A stretch of DNA of 64,000 nucleotides from Rhodovulum sp. 12E13 (GTDB lineage: Bacteria; Pseudomonadota; Alphaproteobacteria; Rhodobacterales; Rhodobacteraceae): assembly GCF_003340565.1 (NCBI RefSeq), contig NZ_QPLK01000007.1:62001-126000 (forward strand). Reading direction: 5' to 3'. The notes under the pieces are model-generated. The model was not told the DNA's origin, did no database searches, and saw only the letters and a program-made list of their open reading frames with translations. Both the position numbers and the translations under genes were made by a program. Positions 35,067 to 44,640 of this stretch are shown one piece after another (position 1 is the first letter of the stretch; the number at the start of each line of letters is the position of its first letter).

Positions 35067-35705
35067 TCAGGGGGCCCACGTCAGGAAGTTGGCAATGAGC
35101 TGCAGGCCCGGCCCCTGGCTCTTCTCGGGGTGGAACTGGGTGCCGATCGTCGTGCCGTTGGCAACGATCGCCGTTACGGGCATCCCGTAGTCGGCCGTCG
35201 CGAGCAGCTGGCGGGGCGCGTCCATCGCCATGTGGTAGGAATGGACGAAGTAGGCGTGGTCGCCCGTCGCCAGCCCCTCCAGCACCGGGTGGTCGCGTAG
35301 CAGCGTCAGGTCGTTCCACCCCATGTGCGGGACTTTCAGCGCCGGGTCCGGGGGAGCGATGCGCACCACCTCTCCGTCGATCCAGCCGAAGCCCGGCACG
35401 GTTTCGTATTCGTGGCCCGCCCGCGCCATCATCTGCATGCCGACGCAGATGCCGAGGAACGGGCGCCCCTTGCGCTCCACCGCCTCGACGATGGCCTCGT
35501 GCAGGCCCTCGCGCGCCTCGAGCGCACGCTTGCAGGCGGGGAAGGCGCCGTCGCCCGGCAGCACGATCCGGTCGGCGGCGGCGACGTCCTCGGCCCGGTC
35601 CGAGACGATGACGCCGCCTGCCCCGGTCTCGCCTGCCATCCGCCGGAACGCCTTTTCCGCCGAGTGCAGGTTGCCGCTCTCATAGTCGACGAGGACCGTC
35701 GTCAT
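35067..35705 (-). CDS. hisH: Imidazole glycerol phosphate synthase glutaminase subunit HisH
   Basis: A 212-aa class I glutamine amidotransferase that supplies ammonia to HisF. The nucleophile is Cys87 in LGICVGMQ. The His-Glu pair of the triad is in TQFHPEKSQGPG near the C-terminus. YESGNLHS at the start and HMGWNDL are HisH-specific. It begins 5 bp after the hisB stop, so the two are co-translated. Its partner hisF is not in this window. A double-hairpin repeat follows the gene. Confidence 0.96.
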   Translation of the reverse strand: MTTVLVDYESGNLHSAEKAFRRMAGETGAGGVIVSDRAEDVAAADRIVLPGDGAFPACKRALEAREGLHEAIVEAVERKGRPFLGICVGMQMMARAGHEYETVPGFGWIDGEVVRIAPPDPALKVPHMGWNDLTLLRDHPVLEGLATGDHAYFVHSYHMAMDAPRQLLATADYGMPVTAIVANGTTIGTQFHPEKSQGPGLQLIANFLTWAP

Positions 35706-35710
35706 CGCGC

Positions 35711-36298
35711 TCAGAGGCTCCCCTTGGTCGAGGGCACCGCGTCGGCCTTGCGCGGGTCGGTCTCCACCGCCTCGCGCAGGGCCCGGGCGACGGCCTTGAA
35801 CGCCGCCTCGGCGACGTGGTGGGCGTTGACGCCGGACAGTCGCTCGACGTGCAGGGTGATCCCGCCATGGGTGGCGAGCGCCTGGAAGAACTCGCGCACC
35901 AGCTCGGTGTCGAAGGTGCCGATCTTCGCCGTCTCGAAGGGAACGGACCAGACGAGATGAGGCCGGCCCGACAGGTCGAGCGCGGCGCGCACCAGCGCGT
36001 CGTCCATCGGCAGCAGGCAGGCGCCGTAGCGGCGGATGCCGCGCTTGTCGCCAAGCGCCTGCGCGAGCGCCTGCCCCAGCGCGATGCCGGTATCCTCGAC
36101 CGTGTGATGGTCGTCGATGTGAAGGTCGCCCTCGGCGTGCACCGTCATGTCGACCAGCGAATGCCGCGCGAGCTGGTCCAGCATGTGGTCGAAGAAGCCG
36201 ACCCCGGTGCGGTTGTCGTAGGCGCCCGTCCCGTCGAGGGTCAGATCGACGGCGATCTTCGTTTCGGCGGTGGCGCGATGGATGTGGGCGTGACGCAT
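35711..36298 (-). CDS. hisB: Imidazoleglycerol-phosphate dehydratase HisB
   Basis: A 195-aa Mn2+-dependent dehydratase, the sixth step of histidine synthesis. It is the stand-alone dehydratase form without the phosphatase domain of enteric HisB. Metal-binding His motifs are [23 protein letters not shown] and the C-terminal [11 protein letters not shown]. It is the first gene of the hisB-hisH pair. Upstream, 147 bp separate it from the divergent AsnC-like gene and should hold the promoter. Confidence 0.97.
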   Translation of the reverse strand: MRHAHIHRATAETKIAVDLTLDGTGAYDNRTGVGFFDHMLDQLARHSLVDMTVHAEGDLHIDDHHTVEDTGIALGQALAQALGDKRGIRRYGACLLPMDDALVRAALDLSGRPHLVWSVPFETAKIGTFDTELVREFFQALATHGGITLHVERLSGVNAHHVAEAAFKAVARALREAVETDPRKADAVPSTKGSL

Positions 36299-36445
36299 GG
36301 AGCTTCCCCGGGGCGGGCCGGCGATCGGGACCGGCGCGCGGGTCTCTACACTTCTCCGCCGACCGGGGAAAGCGGGGCCGTCACGGCGGCTTGCGGGGCG
36401 TGGCGCCCGCGCCTAGGCTCGCCCGGCCGAAAGGGAGGTTCGCCC

Positions 36446-36685
36446 ATGTCGCATTGCGTCTTCGTACAGCTGCGCTGCCGGCCGGGCACCGCCTACCGGG
36501 TGGCCGACGCGATCGCTCTGAAGGAAATCCATTCCGAGATGTATTCGACGAGCGGCGAGTACGACCTGCTTCTGAAGCTCTACATCCCCGATGATGCCGA
36601 TATCGGGCGCTACATCAACGAGGAGTTGCTCGACGTTCCCGAGATCGAGCGCTCGCTGACCACGCTCACGTTCCGCACATTCTGA
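36446..36685 (+). CDS. Stand-alone AsnC/Lrp ligand-binding domain protein
   Basis: A 79-aa protein made only of the RAM (AsnC_trans_reg) domain: CVFVQLRCRPGTAYRVADAI, a Gly-rich SGEYDLLLKLYI turn and ERSLTTLTF. The DNA-binding helix-turn-helix of Lrp proteins is missing. Such stand-alone RAM proteins form oligomers that bind amino acids; their cellular role is poorly defined. GGGAGG precedes the ATG at 36446. It is divergent from hisB, so an amino-acid-responsive link to histidine genes is conceivable but unsupported. Convergent with the kinase gene. Confidence 0.85.
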   Translation: MSHCVFVQLRCRPGTAYRVADAIALKEIHSEMYSTSGEYDLLLKLYIPDDADIGRYINEELLDVPEIERSLTTLTFRTF

Positions 36686-36709
36686 GGTGCCGCGGCGCGG
36701 GGCGGGAGA

Positions 36710-39697
36710 TCAGGCGTCGGGCCCCGGGCGCGGCGGCAGGGCGGCCAGGCGGTCTGCCAGGGCCGCGAGATCGACAGGCTTGGTGAAGACGCCGGCGGCG
36801 CCGGCCTGCGCCGTGCCGGGCGCCGCTGCAGGCTCGCGCGCGGTGACGAGGATGAGGGGCAGGTCGGGCGCGGGCGCACGCAGCGTGGCGAGCACGTCGC
36901 TCCCCGGCGCGTCATCGTCGGCGATCACAGCTGTCCAGCCGCCCGGCTCCTCTCGGATGGCCTCGGCGGCGATGGCGGCGGAATCGCACAGCGCGACCTC
37001 TGCGCCCAGCCCCTCGAGGAAGGCGTGCAGCACCTCTCCCGTCTCGCGGTCGCGATCGACGACGAGCAGCGTGGCGCCGGCAAGGCTCGGGCTGCCCGGG
37101 CCGGGCGCCATGCCGTCGGCCTCGTCGGCGCCCGTGGCGAGCGGCCAGTATAGCCGAAACGCCGGGGCGCCGTCGTCTGCCATGCCGCGCTCTATCGCGC
37201 CGCCTGCCGCCCGTGCCTGCAAGCATATGAGCGAAAGCGCGTCTGCCGGGTCGCCGAATCGGGGCTGCGCGGCGCCGCTCTCGAACGCGGCCTCGGCAGT
37301 GGTCCCGCACGGCGCCCGCCCGTCCGCCCGGGCCGGGCGCTCCGCCGGAGGGGGCAGGGCGGGCAGCGGCGTGGTGCGCCCGGGGGCGGAGATTTCGAGC
37401 GCCGCGTAGGGGCAGCCGGGCGAGAGCAGGCCGGCATCGAGGGGGCGGGCGCTCTCGGGCTGGACGATCTCGATGCGCAGTCGGGCGCGGGGGGCACCGC
37501 GCGCTACGACGAGGCGCGCGAGGCCGAGGCAGGCATGGGCGGCCTCCTCCGCGGCGGGGGCGGGCAGGGCGGTATCGCCTGTCTCGACCTCGAGGCGCGT
37601 GCCGCGCGGCAGAGCCTCGCCCGCGGCGCCGGGCAGCGCGGCCAGCAGCGGGCTCAGGTCGGCCGTGCCGCCCGCGCGCGGCGGTGCGCCGAGATCGCGC
37701 AGCCGCGCCACGAGGCGGCCGGCGCGGGCGGCGGCCTCCTCGATGCGGCGGGCGGGTGCGGCGAGCGGCGCGCCCGCGGCCCCGATCGCGGCCGCCCCGG
37801 TGCCGATGGCATGGGCGGCGGTGTTGATCGTGGCGAGCAGGTTGGCGAATTCGTGGGCGAGGCCGGCGGCGAGCTGCGACACCGCCTCCTGCCGCTGGGC
37901 GCGGCCGAGCGCGGCGCGCAGGTCGGCGGCGCGCGATTCGTCGGCCAGCCGCTCGGTTGCGTCGCGCACGATCAGCACGGCGCCCGGCGGGGCGGCGCCG
38001 TCGGCGGGCAGGGGGGAGCGCGTGATCTCGTGGGCGCGGGCGCGGCCCGATTCGTCGGTTCGGCGGGCGAGCACGGCGCCCGTTCCGGGCAGGTCGGGGG
38101 CGGCGTAACGCTTGCGCCAGTCGCGCCCCAGCCCTGCCTCGGGCGCGTCGAAGCCGAGCAGCTCGGCGGCGGCGCGGTTGAGATAGACGATCCGCTCGGC
38201 CGAATCGACCAGCAGGATGCCGTCGCGCGCCGCCTCGATCGCGGCGACGCGGGCGCGCATCTGCGCCTCGATGCGCTTGAGCCGGGTGACGTTGGCGGCG
38301 GTCACCACGAGCGTGCCGTCGGCGCCATGCCGGGCCCGGACCAGGAAGCTGCGGCCGTCGGGCAGGCTCAGCTCGCGTCCGCCGCCCGAGCGGGCGAGTT
38401 CGTGCAGGTCGTCGGGGCCGGGGGGCGGATCGGCGGGCCGCGCGGCGGCGTAGCGGCGAAAGGCGTGCAGGTTCTCGGCCAGGGCCGTGCCCGTGGCCCA
38501 GCCGGGGCCGGGGGCGGGCAGGGCATCGGCCAGCGCGGCGTTGGCGAACAGCACCTCGCCGCCCGCGCCGACGATGAGGAACGCATCCTCCGTCACGCCG
38601 AGCGCGCCGGTGAGCCGGGCGCGCAGGCGGTCGCGCTCGCGCTCGGCCTCTACCCGGTCGGTCACGTCGGTCTGGGTGGCGACGAGGTGGCGCCGCCGGT
38701 CGTCGCCCGCGACGCCCACGGGAAAAAGGGTCATGTCGGCCCAGTAATCCGTCCCGTCCGCGCGGCCGGCACGGACGAGGAAGCGGGCCTCGAGCCCGGC
38801 CGCGACGGCGCCTTCGAACAGCGCGCGGTCGACCGCGCCGCTCGAGTCGGCGGTCGCGCCCACCCTGTCGGGGGCGCCGTGCGCGGGCGGCGCGGCCAGC
38901 GCGGCGAGGGGGCGGCCCGCGAGCGCCTCGGGCGGCGCGCCGGCGAGCCGCGCCTGCGCCGCGTTGACATAGACCACCGGGCGCCCGGGGCGGGTCGCGT
39001 CGGCGACGGCGACGGGGGCGGGGCTGCCCGCGATCACGCCCGCGAGCAGGGCGTTGTCGTCGGCCAGCGCCTCGGCCGCGAGCGCCTGTCCGAGCAGCGG
39101 CGCGAGGTGTTCGACGAGGGCGAGATCGGCGCGCGAGAAGCCGCCCGGCGCGGCATGCAGCGCGCAGAGGGTGCGGTGAGGGCGGCCGGGGACCGGGGCG
39201 CTGACGAGGCTGCGGTGCGGGGCCGGGTCGATCGCGTCGGGCCAGGCGCCCAGCATCGACAGGTCGGCCACGTTTCGGGCGCGCTTGAAAAGGTCGAGCG
39301 GCGGCTCGGTCGCGTCCTCCGCTGCGCCGCGACGGCTGCCCTCTCCCATGCTCGCCCGGGCGCCCGCCGTTGCGGTGCCCGCCCCTTCGCCGCTGCGCGC
39401 CGCCCCATCCGGCCGGCCGCGGGCCGCCTCGGCGCCCGCCAGCGCGCGCAGCACCTGCACCTGCCCGCCCTCGCGGGCCAGGATCAGCACGCGCGCCGCC
39501 CCGATCGCGCGGGCGAGCGCGCCGAGTAGCGCCAGCGTCGCCTCGGTCGGGTCGGAGGCAGTGGCGTAGGCCTGCACGCAGTCGAGCAGTGCGCGGGTCG
39601 CGGCGTGTGAGGACCTCTCCCGCTCGCGCAGGACCTGGAGTTCGTGCAGCGCCTCGCGCAGGCGCTCGCCCTCGTCCATGCGCGGCTGCGGCGTCAT
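36710..39697 (-). CDS. PAS-containing hybrid histidine kinase with degenerate ATPase domain and receiver
   Basis: A 995-aa multidomain signalling protein. In order I see an N-terminal coil, a GAF-like region (about 45-215), PAS-like segments (about 235-370, 380-490 and 500-600), a dimerisation/phosphoacceptor helix with His615 in GLAHEFANLL, a degraded ATP-binding region, and a C-terminal receiver with Asp927 and a conserved Lys in FTKPVD. The N, G1 and G2 boxes of HATPase are not recognisable, so autophosphorylation is doubtful. Its ATG overlaps the stop of the FIST gene (ATGA), implying a single signalling unit. Extreme Ala and Gly content reflects GC bias. Confidence 0.82.
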   Translation of the reverse strand: MTPQPRMDEGERLREALHELQVLRERERSSHAATRALLDCVQAYATASDPTEATLALLGALARAIGAARVLILAREGGQVQVLRALAGAEAARGRPDGAARSGEGAGTATAGARASMGEGSRRGAAEDATEPPLDLFKRARNVADLSMLGAWPDAIDPAPHRSLVSAPVPGRPHRTLCALHAAPGGFSRADLALVEHLAPLLGQALAAEALADDNALLAGVIAGSPAPVAVADATRPGRPVVYVNAAQARLAGAPPEALAGRPLAALAAPPAHGAPDRVGATADSSGAVDRALFEGAVAAGLEARFLVRAGRADGTDYWADMTLFPVGVAGDDRRRHLVATQTDVTDRVEAERERDRLRARLTGALGVTEDAFLIVGAGGEVLFANAALADALPAPGPGWATGTALAENLHAFRRYAAARPADPPPGPDDLHELARSGGGRELSLPDGRSFLVRARHGADGTLVVTAANVTRLKRIEAQMRARVAAIEAARDGILLVDSAERIVYLNRAAAELLGFDAPEAGLGRDWRKRYAAPDLPGTGAVLARRTDESGRARAHEITRSPLPADGAAPPGAVLIVRDATERLADESRAADLRAALGRAQRQEAVSQLAAGLAHEFANLLATINTAAHAIGTGAAAIGAAGAPLAAPARRIEEAAARAGRLVARLRDLGAPPRAGGTADLSPLLAALPGAAGEALPRGTRLEVETGDTALPAPAAEEAAHACLGLARLVVARGAPRARLRIEIVQPESARPLDAGLLSPGCPYAALEISAPGRTTPLPALPPPAERPARADGRAPCGTTAEAAFESGAAQPRFGDPADALSLICLQARAAGGAIERGMADDGAPAFRLYWPLATGADEADGMAPGPGSPSLAGATLLVVDRDRETGEVLHAFLEGLGAEVALCDSAAIAAEAIREEPGGWTAVIADDDAPGSDVLATLRAPAPDLPLILVTAREPAAAPGTAQAGAAGVFTKPVDLAALADRLAALPPRPGPDA

Positions 39698-40905
39698 TTG
39701 CGGGAGAGCACCACGCACGAGATCATCAGGTTGCCGTGACGGTTGCCGGCGCCGAGGATCGGCCCCTGCTCGCCGAAGGTGAAGACACCGGCGAAAGGGG
39801 TGCCGGGCAGGGCCGTGCGCATCCCCTCGGTCACGTCGTCGAGCCTGTCCTCGACGCTGAGCATGCAGCCGCCGCAATAGACGAGCAGCGCGCCGGCGAC
39901 GTCGTCCGCGGCGATGTTGCCCGCCTCGGCCGCGAGCCGGGCGACGCGGCCGGCCCGCGCCGTCAGCCCGTCGGCCGAGCCCGTCATCTGCACCAGCCGC
40001 TCGCCCGCGGCGACATCGGCGAAGAGGGTCAGCCCCCCCTCGGGATCGGCCTCGGCGGGGTGTGCGAGAAGGTGGTAGGGCACACCGGCGACTTCGGTCA
40101 CCTCGCGCCCCAGCGGCCAGAAGGCACTGGGCGACAGGATGTTGCGCGGCGCAAGGCCCGATGCGCCACCGCCAGCGACGGCGGCCTCGCGCAGGGGCGA
40201 GACATCGACGGCGCCGCCCGTCCACTCTGCGTAGACTTCGGCCGCGGGGCGGCCGTCGATCTCGGCGATGCGGCGCCCCTCGGCGCGGGTGACGGTGCCG
40301 GCGCACTCGGTCGGGGCGTAGCCGCTCTGGTAGGCGACCGAAAGCCGCGTGGAGGGGTAGAGCACGCCCACCGCGACGCCTTCGCGCGCCACCTCGCCCC
40401 CCGCCACGATCCACCACTGGCCCGACACGTCGTCGTCGGCCGCGCTGCCGCCGAGGATGGGCGTCTCGGCGCCCACGACCGATTCGATGCCGGCAAGCAC
40501 CCGCTCCTCCTGGCCGGGCGTGCCGTAGACCCAGACGAGATCGGGCCGCTCTCCGGGGCGGTCGGCAGCGGCCATCGCCGCGGCAACGGCCTCGCGCCCC
40601 GCCTGCTCTGCGGCGGCGGCGCCGGGGCCGGTGAAGGGGCGCAGGGCGCAGCCGTAGTCGCCGCCCGGATCGTCGATCGTGAACAGCGCGCCGGTGGCGC
40701 GGCCGGCCGCGGTCAGCGCCCCGCGGCACGACGTGCCGCCCATCAGCGCGATGCCCCGCGCGCGCGCCCACTCGATGAGCGGAGCCGGGTCCCGGGTGCA
40801 GCCGGTGTGCAGGGTCGCGAAGGCCGGCGCGGCGCCGGCGGCCTCGAGATGCGCGGCGAGGGCTGCCGGGCCCGCCGCGTCGATGGGGGTGACGTCGATC
40901 TTCAT
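39694..40905 (-). CDS. FIST domain sensory protein
   Basis: A 403-aa cytosolic protein with FIST-N and FIST-C domains. FIST-N is seen around FATLHTGCTRDP, GGTSCRGAL and LGGSAADDDVSGQW. FIST-C is seen around LVYCGGCMLS and FAGVFTFGEQGPILG. FIST proteins are proposed to bind small ligands such as amino acids and commonly feed signals to kinases or methyl-accepting proteins. Four-base overlap with the downstream kinase strongly suggests such a pairing. It is divergent from dnaE across 160 bp. Confidence 0.88.
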   Translation of the reverse strand: MKIDVTPIDAAGPAALAAHLEAAGAAPAFATLHTGCTRDPAPLIEWARARGIALMGGTSCRGALTAAGRATGALFTIDDPGGDYGCALRPFTGPGAAAAEQAGREAVAAAMAAADRPGERPDLVWVYGTPGQEERVLAGIESVVGAETPILGGSAADDDVSGQWWIVAGGEVAREGVAVGVLYPSTRLSVAYQSGYAPTECAGTVTRAEGRRIAEIDGRPAAEVYAEWTGGAVDVSPLREAAVAGGGASGLAPRNILSPSAFWPLGREVTEVAGVPYHLLAHPAEADPEGGLTLFADVAAGERLVQMTGSADGLTARAGRVARLAAEAGNIAADDVAGALLVYCGGCMLSVEDRLDDVTEGMRTALPGTPFAGVFTFGEQGPILGAGNRHGNLMISCVVLSRK

Positions 40906-41065
40906 GGGGGCGTCTCCTCGCGTTGGGGCAGGCCGGCCCCGGCGGCCCGGCCCTGCGGCGCGACGATCCTAGGAGACACCCGTTAACGTGCCCTATCCGC
41001 CGCTTCGGCGCGGCTCGGGTCGACGGCTGGTGGCGCCGCGCGGGCGGCCACGCTAGTTCCGGGGC

Positions 41066-44000
41066 ATGCGCGACACGCCCCGATTCATTCACCTGCGGGT
41101 TCACAGCGAGTATTCGCTGCTCGAAGGCGCCGTGCGGCTCAAGGCGTTGCCGGGCCTCGTGGCCGACATGGGGATGCCGGCCGTCGCGGTGACCGACACC
41201 AACGCCATGTTCGCCGCGCTCGAGTTCTCGGTCGGCGCGGCGGGCAAGGGGGTGCAGCCGATCATGGGCACCCAGATCGACCTTGCCCATGGCGAGGCGG
41301 CGCCCGGGGAGAAGCCGGTGCCGCCCGCGCCGATCGTCCTGCTCGCGCAGGACGAGGCGGGCTACGGCAACCTGATGAAGCTGCAATCGTGCTTCCATCT
41401 TCGGCACGACGGGCAGCAGGGCCGCGTGAGGGTCGACGAGCTCGAGCGCCACTCGGAGGGCGTCATCTGCCTCACCGGCGGCCCCGACGGCCCGGTGGGG
41501 CGGCTGTTGCGCGCGGGCCAGCGGCCGAAGGCCGAGGCGCTGGTGACCCGCCTCGCCGCCGCCTTCCCGACGCGGCTCTATGTCGAACTGCAGCGGCATC
41601 CCGGCGAGGACGGGTTACCCGAGGCCGAGCGTCTGTCGGAGCGCGGCCATGTCGAGATCGCCTATGCCCACGACCTGCCGCTGGTGGCCACCAACGACGT
41701 CTACTTCCCTGGCCCGGAGATGTACGAGGCGCACGACGCGCTGATCTGCATCAGCGAGGGCGCCTATGTCGACCAGTCGGCCCCCCGCCGGGTGCTGACG
41801 CCGCAGCACTACCTGAAGTCGCCCGAGGAGATGGCGACGCTCTTCGCCGACCTGCCCGAGGCGCTGGAGAACACCGTCGAGATCGCCCGCCGCTGCCATT
41901 ACCGCGCCGAAAAGCGCGACCCGATCCTGCCGCGCTTCGCCGACGACGAGGTGGAGGAACTGCGCCGGCAGGCGAAGGAAGGGCTCGCTGCACGACTGGC
42001 CGTCATCCCCCATGCCGCGCCGGTCGACGAATACGAACACCGGCTCGACTTCGAGCTCGGCATCATCGAGGGGATGGGCTTTCCCGGCTATTTCCTGATC
42101 GTGGCGGATTTCATCAAGTGGGCCAAGGAGCGCGACATCCCCGTCGGGCCCGGCCGCGGCTCGGGCGCGGGCAGTCTGGTCGCCTATGCGCTGACGATTA
42201 CCGACCTCGATCCATTGCGATACAACCTGCTCTTCGAGCGCTTCCTCAACCCAGAGCGGGTCTCGATGCCGGATTTCGACATCGACTTCTGCATGGACCG
42301 GCGGGAGGAGGTGATCGAATATGTGCAACGCAAGTACGGCCGCGAGAAGGTGGCGCAGATCATCACCTTCGGCGCGCTGCTGTCGAAAGCCGCGGTGCGC
42401 GACGTGGGCCGGGTGCTGCAACTGCCCTACGGTCAGGTCGACCGGCTGTCCAAGCTGATCCCCGTCGAGGGGGTCAAGCCCGTCTCGATCGAGAAGGCGC
42501 TGGCCGACGAGCCCCGCCTGCGCGAGGAGGCGAAGGACGAGACGGTGAACCGCCTGCTGACCTACGGGCAGAAGGTCGAGGGCCTCTTGCGCAACGCCTC
42601 GACCCATGCCGCGGGCGTCGTGATCGGCGACCGCCCGCTCGACGAGCTGGTGCCGCTCTATCAGGACCCGCGCTCGGAGATGCCCGCGACCCAGTTCAAC
42701 ATGAAATGGGTCGAGCAGGCGGGGCTGGTGAAGTTCGACTTCCTCGGACTGAAGACGCTGACGGTCGTGCAGAACGCGCTCGACCTGATCCGCGGGCAGG
42801 GGCGCGCGCTGCACGTCGCCGCAGACGGCACCGAGATCTACGCGCCCAATCCGGGCGCCGAGAACGACATCGGGCAGATCCCCCTCGACGACGAGGCGAC
42901 CTACCGCCTCTACGCGCAGGCCCGGACGGTCGCGGTGTTCCAGGTGGAATCGACGGGCATGATGGACGCGCTCCGGCGCATGAAGCCCACCTGCATCGAG
43001 GACATCGTGGCGCTCGTGGCGCTCTACCGCCCCGGTCCGATGGAGAACATCCCCAAGTATTGCGAGGTCAAGAACGGGCTGCGCGAGCGCGAGGGCATCC
43101 ACCCGCTGATCGACCACATCCTCGACGAGACGCAGGGCATCATCGTCTACCAGGAACAGGTGATGCAGATCGCGCAGGAAATGGCCGGATACAGCCTCGG
43201 CGGCGCCGACCTGCTGCGCCGCGCCATGGGCAAGAAGATCCAGGCGGCGATGGACGCCGAGCGCCCGAAGTTCCTGAAGGGCGCGCAGGAGAAGGGGGTG
43301 GACGCCGCCAAGGCGCAGGAGGTGTGGGACCTTCTCGACAAGTTCGCCAATTACGGCTTCAACAAGTCGCACGCCGCCGCCTACGCCGTGGTCAGCTACC
43401 AGACCGCGTGGCTGAAGGCGAACCACCCGGTGGAGTTCATGGCCGCGGTGATGAACTGCGACATCCACCTGACCGACAAGCTCGCCGTCTATGCCGACGA
43501 GGTGCGCCGCGGCCTCGGGATCGGGATCGTGCCGCCTTGCGTGAACCGCTCGCAGGCAGCCTTCAGCGTCGACGGCGGGCGCATCGTCTACGCGCTCGGC
43601 GCGCTCAAGAATGTCGGGCTCGACGCGATGGAGACGATCGTGGCCGCGCGCGGCGACAAACCCTTCGTGACGCTGTTCGACTTCGCCCGCCGGGTCGACC
43701 TCAAGCGCATCGGCAAGCGCCCGCTCGAGATGCTGGCACGCGCCGGGGCCTTCGACGTGCTCGACGCCAATCGCAGGCGCGCGCTCGAGAGCCTCGACGC
43801 TCTGGTGGCCTATTCGGCCGCGATCCACGAGCAGCGCGCCTCGAGCCAGGTGTCGCTTTTCGGCGAGGCGGGCGACGACCTGCCCGAGCCGCGCCTCTCG
43901 GCCGCCGACGACTGGCTGCCCACCGAGCGGCTGGCCGAAGAGCACGCCGCCATCGGCTTCTACCTCTCCGGCCACCCGCTCGACGATTACATGGGAGCGT

Positions 44001-44575
44001 TGAAGCGCCGTGGGATACTGACCTTCGCCCAGGTGCTGGAGCGGGCCGAGCAGGGACCGGCGGTGGTCAAGATGGCGGGTGCCGTCTCGGTCCGGCAGGA
44101 ACGGAAATCGGCGCGGGGGAACCGGTTCGCCTTCGTCGGGCTGTCGGACCCGACGGGGCTCTACGAGGTGACCGTGTTCTCCGAGGCGCTGGAGGCGAGC
44201 CGCGAGCACCTGGAGCCGGGCTGCAACGTGACGATCACCGCCGAGGCGACGCTCGAGGCCGACCAGCTCAAGCTGCTCTGCCGGTCTGTCGAGCCCATCG
44301 ACCGCGCGGTGGCGGGCGGCGGCGGGGCGGCCGAGGGCTTCCGCGTCTACCTCGAACGGGGCGAGGCGGTGGCCAAGGTGCGCGGCATCCTCGCGCGCGC
44401 CGCCGAACAGGCGAAGGCCGGGCCGCGTGGCCCGATCCTGCTGACGCTGATGGCGCCCGACCTGCCCGGCGAGATCGACATCGAGCTCGGCGACCGCCTG
44501 CCCGTCTCGCCGCAGCTGCGCGGGGCGCTCAAGGCGGTGGGCGGCGTCGTGACGGTCGAGGATCTCGGCGCCTGA
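41066..44575 (+). CDS. dnaE: DNA polymerase III subunit alpha
   Basis: The 1169-aa replicative polymerase. It starts with the PHP domain (FIHLRVHSEYSLLEGAV). The palm region has GPGRGSGAGSLVAYAL and PDFDIDFCMDRR, which carry catalytic Asp residues. Finger and tandem helix-hairpin-helix segments follow, then a beta-clamp-binding pentapeptide QVSLF at residue 928, and an OB domain near 1000-1080. It is the DnaE1 type, not the error-prone DnaE2/ImuC. It stands alone, followed by the double-hairpin repeat. Confidence 0.97.
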   Translation: MRDTPRFIHLRVHSEYSLLEGAVRLKALPGLVADMGMPAVAVTDTNAMFAALEFSVGAAGKGVQPIMGTQIDLAHGEAAPGEKPVPPAPIVLLAQDEAGYGNLMKLQSCFHLRHDGQQGRVRVDELERHSEGVICLTGGPDGPVGRLLRAGQRPKAEALVTRLAAAFPTRLYVELQRHPGEDGLPEAERLSERGHVEIAYAHDLPLVATNDVYFPGPEMYEAHDALICISEGAYVDQSAPRRVLTPQHYLKSPEEMATLFADLPEALENTVEIARRCHYRAEKRDPILPRFADDEVEELRRQAKEGLAARLAVIPHAAPVDEYEHRLDFELGIIEGMGFPGYFLIVADFIKWAKERDIPVGPGRGSGAGSLVAYALTITDLDPLRYNLLFERFLNPERVSMPDFDIDFCMDRREEVIEYVQRKYGREKVAQIITFGALLSKAAVRDVGRVLQLPYGQVDRLSKLIPVEGVKPVSIEKALADEPRLREEAKDETVNRLLTYGQKVEGLLRNASTHAAGVVIGDRPLDELVPLYQDPRSEMPATQFNMKWVEQAGLVKFDFLGLKTLTVVQNALDLIRGQGRALHVAADGTEIYAPNPGAENDIGQIPLDDEATYRLYAQARTVAVFQVESTGMMDALRRMKPTCIEDIVALVALYRPGPMENIPKYCEVKNGLREREGIHPLIDHILDETQGIIVYQEQVMQIAQEMAGYSLGGADLLRRAMGKKIQAAMDAERPKFLKGAQEKGVDAAKAQEVWDLLDKFANYGFNKSHAAAYAVVSYQTAWLKANHPVEFMAAVMNCDIHLTDKLAVYADEVRRGLGIGIVPPCVNRSQAAFSVDGGRIVYALGALKNVGLDAMETIVAARGDKPFVTLFDFARRVDLKRIGKRPLEMLARAGAFDVLDANRRRALESLDALVAYSAAIHEQRASSQVSLFGEAGDDLPEPRLSAADDWLPTERLAEEHAAIGFYLSGHPLDDYMGALKRRGILTFAQVLERAEQGPAVVKMAGAVSVRQERKSARGNRFAFVGLSDPTGLYEVTVFSEALEASREHLEPGCNVTITAEATLEADQLKLLCRSVEPIDRAVAGGGGAAEGFRVYLERGEAVAKVRGILARAAEQAKAGPRGPILLTLMAPDLPGEIDIELGDRLPVSPQLRGALKAVGGVVTVEDLGA

Positions 44576-44589
44576 CCCGACCGGGTGCC

Positions 44590-44640
44590 GCAAATCCCTT
44601 GAAGAAAGGGATTTGCAAAAGCCTTGATCAAGGCTTTTGC
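44590..44640. repeat. Double-hairpin dispersed repeat, copy 2 (after dnaE)
   Basis: GCAAATCCCTT with its complement (11 bp, loop GAAGA), then a perfect 26-bp palindrome GCAAAAGCCTTGA plus complement. Order, loop sizes and many bases match the copy at 34993-35043. It lies 14 bp after the dnaE stop and between convergent genes, so termination is likely. The 190 bp that follow, up to ppsA, hold no gene. Confidence 0.75.

Noticed and set aside
36710-41599. A single open frame of 1629 codons on the minus strand
   Set aside because: Only 36710-39697 is the kinase. The upstream part is an out-of-frame reading of the FIST gene and of dnaE, kept open by high GC.
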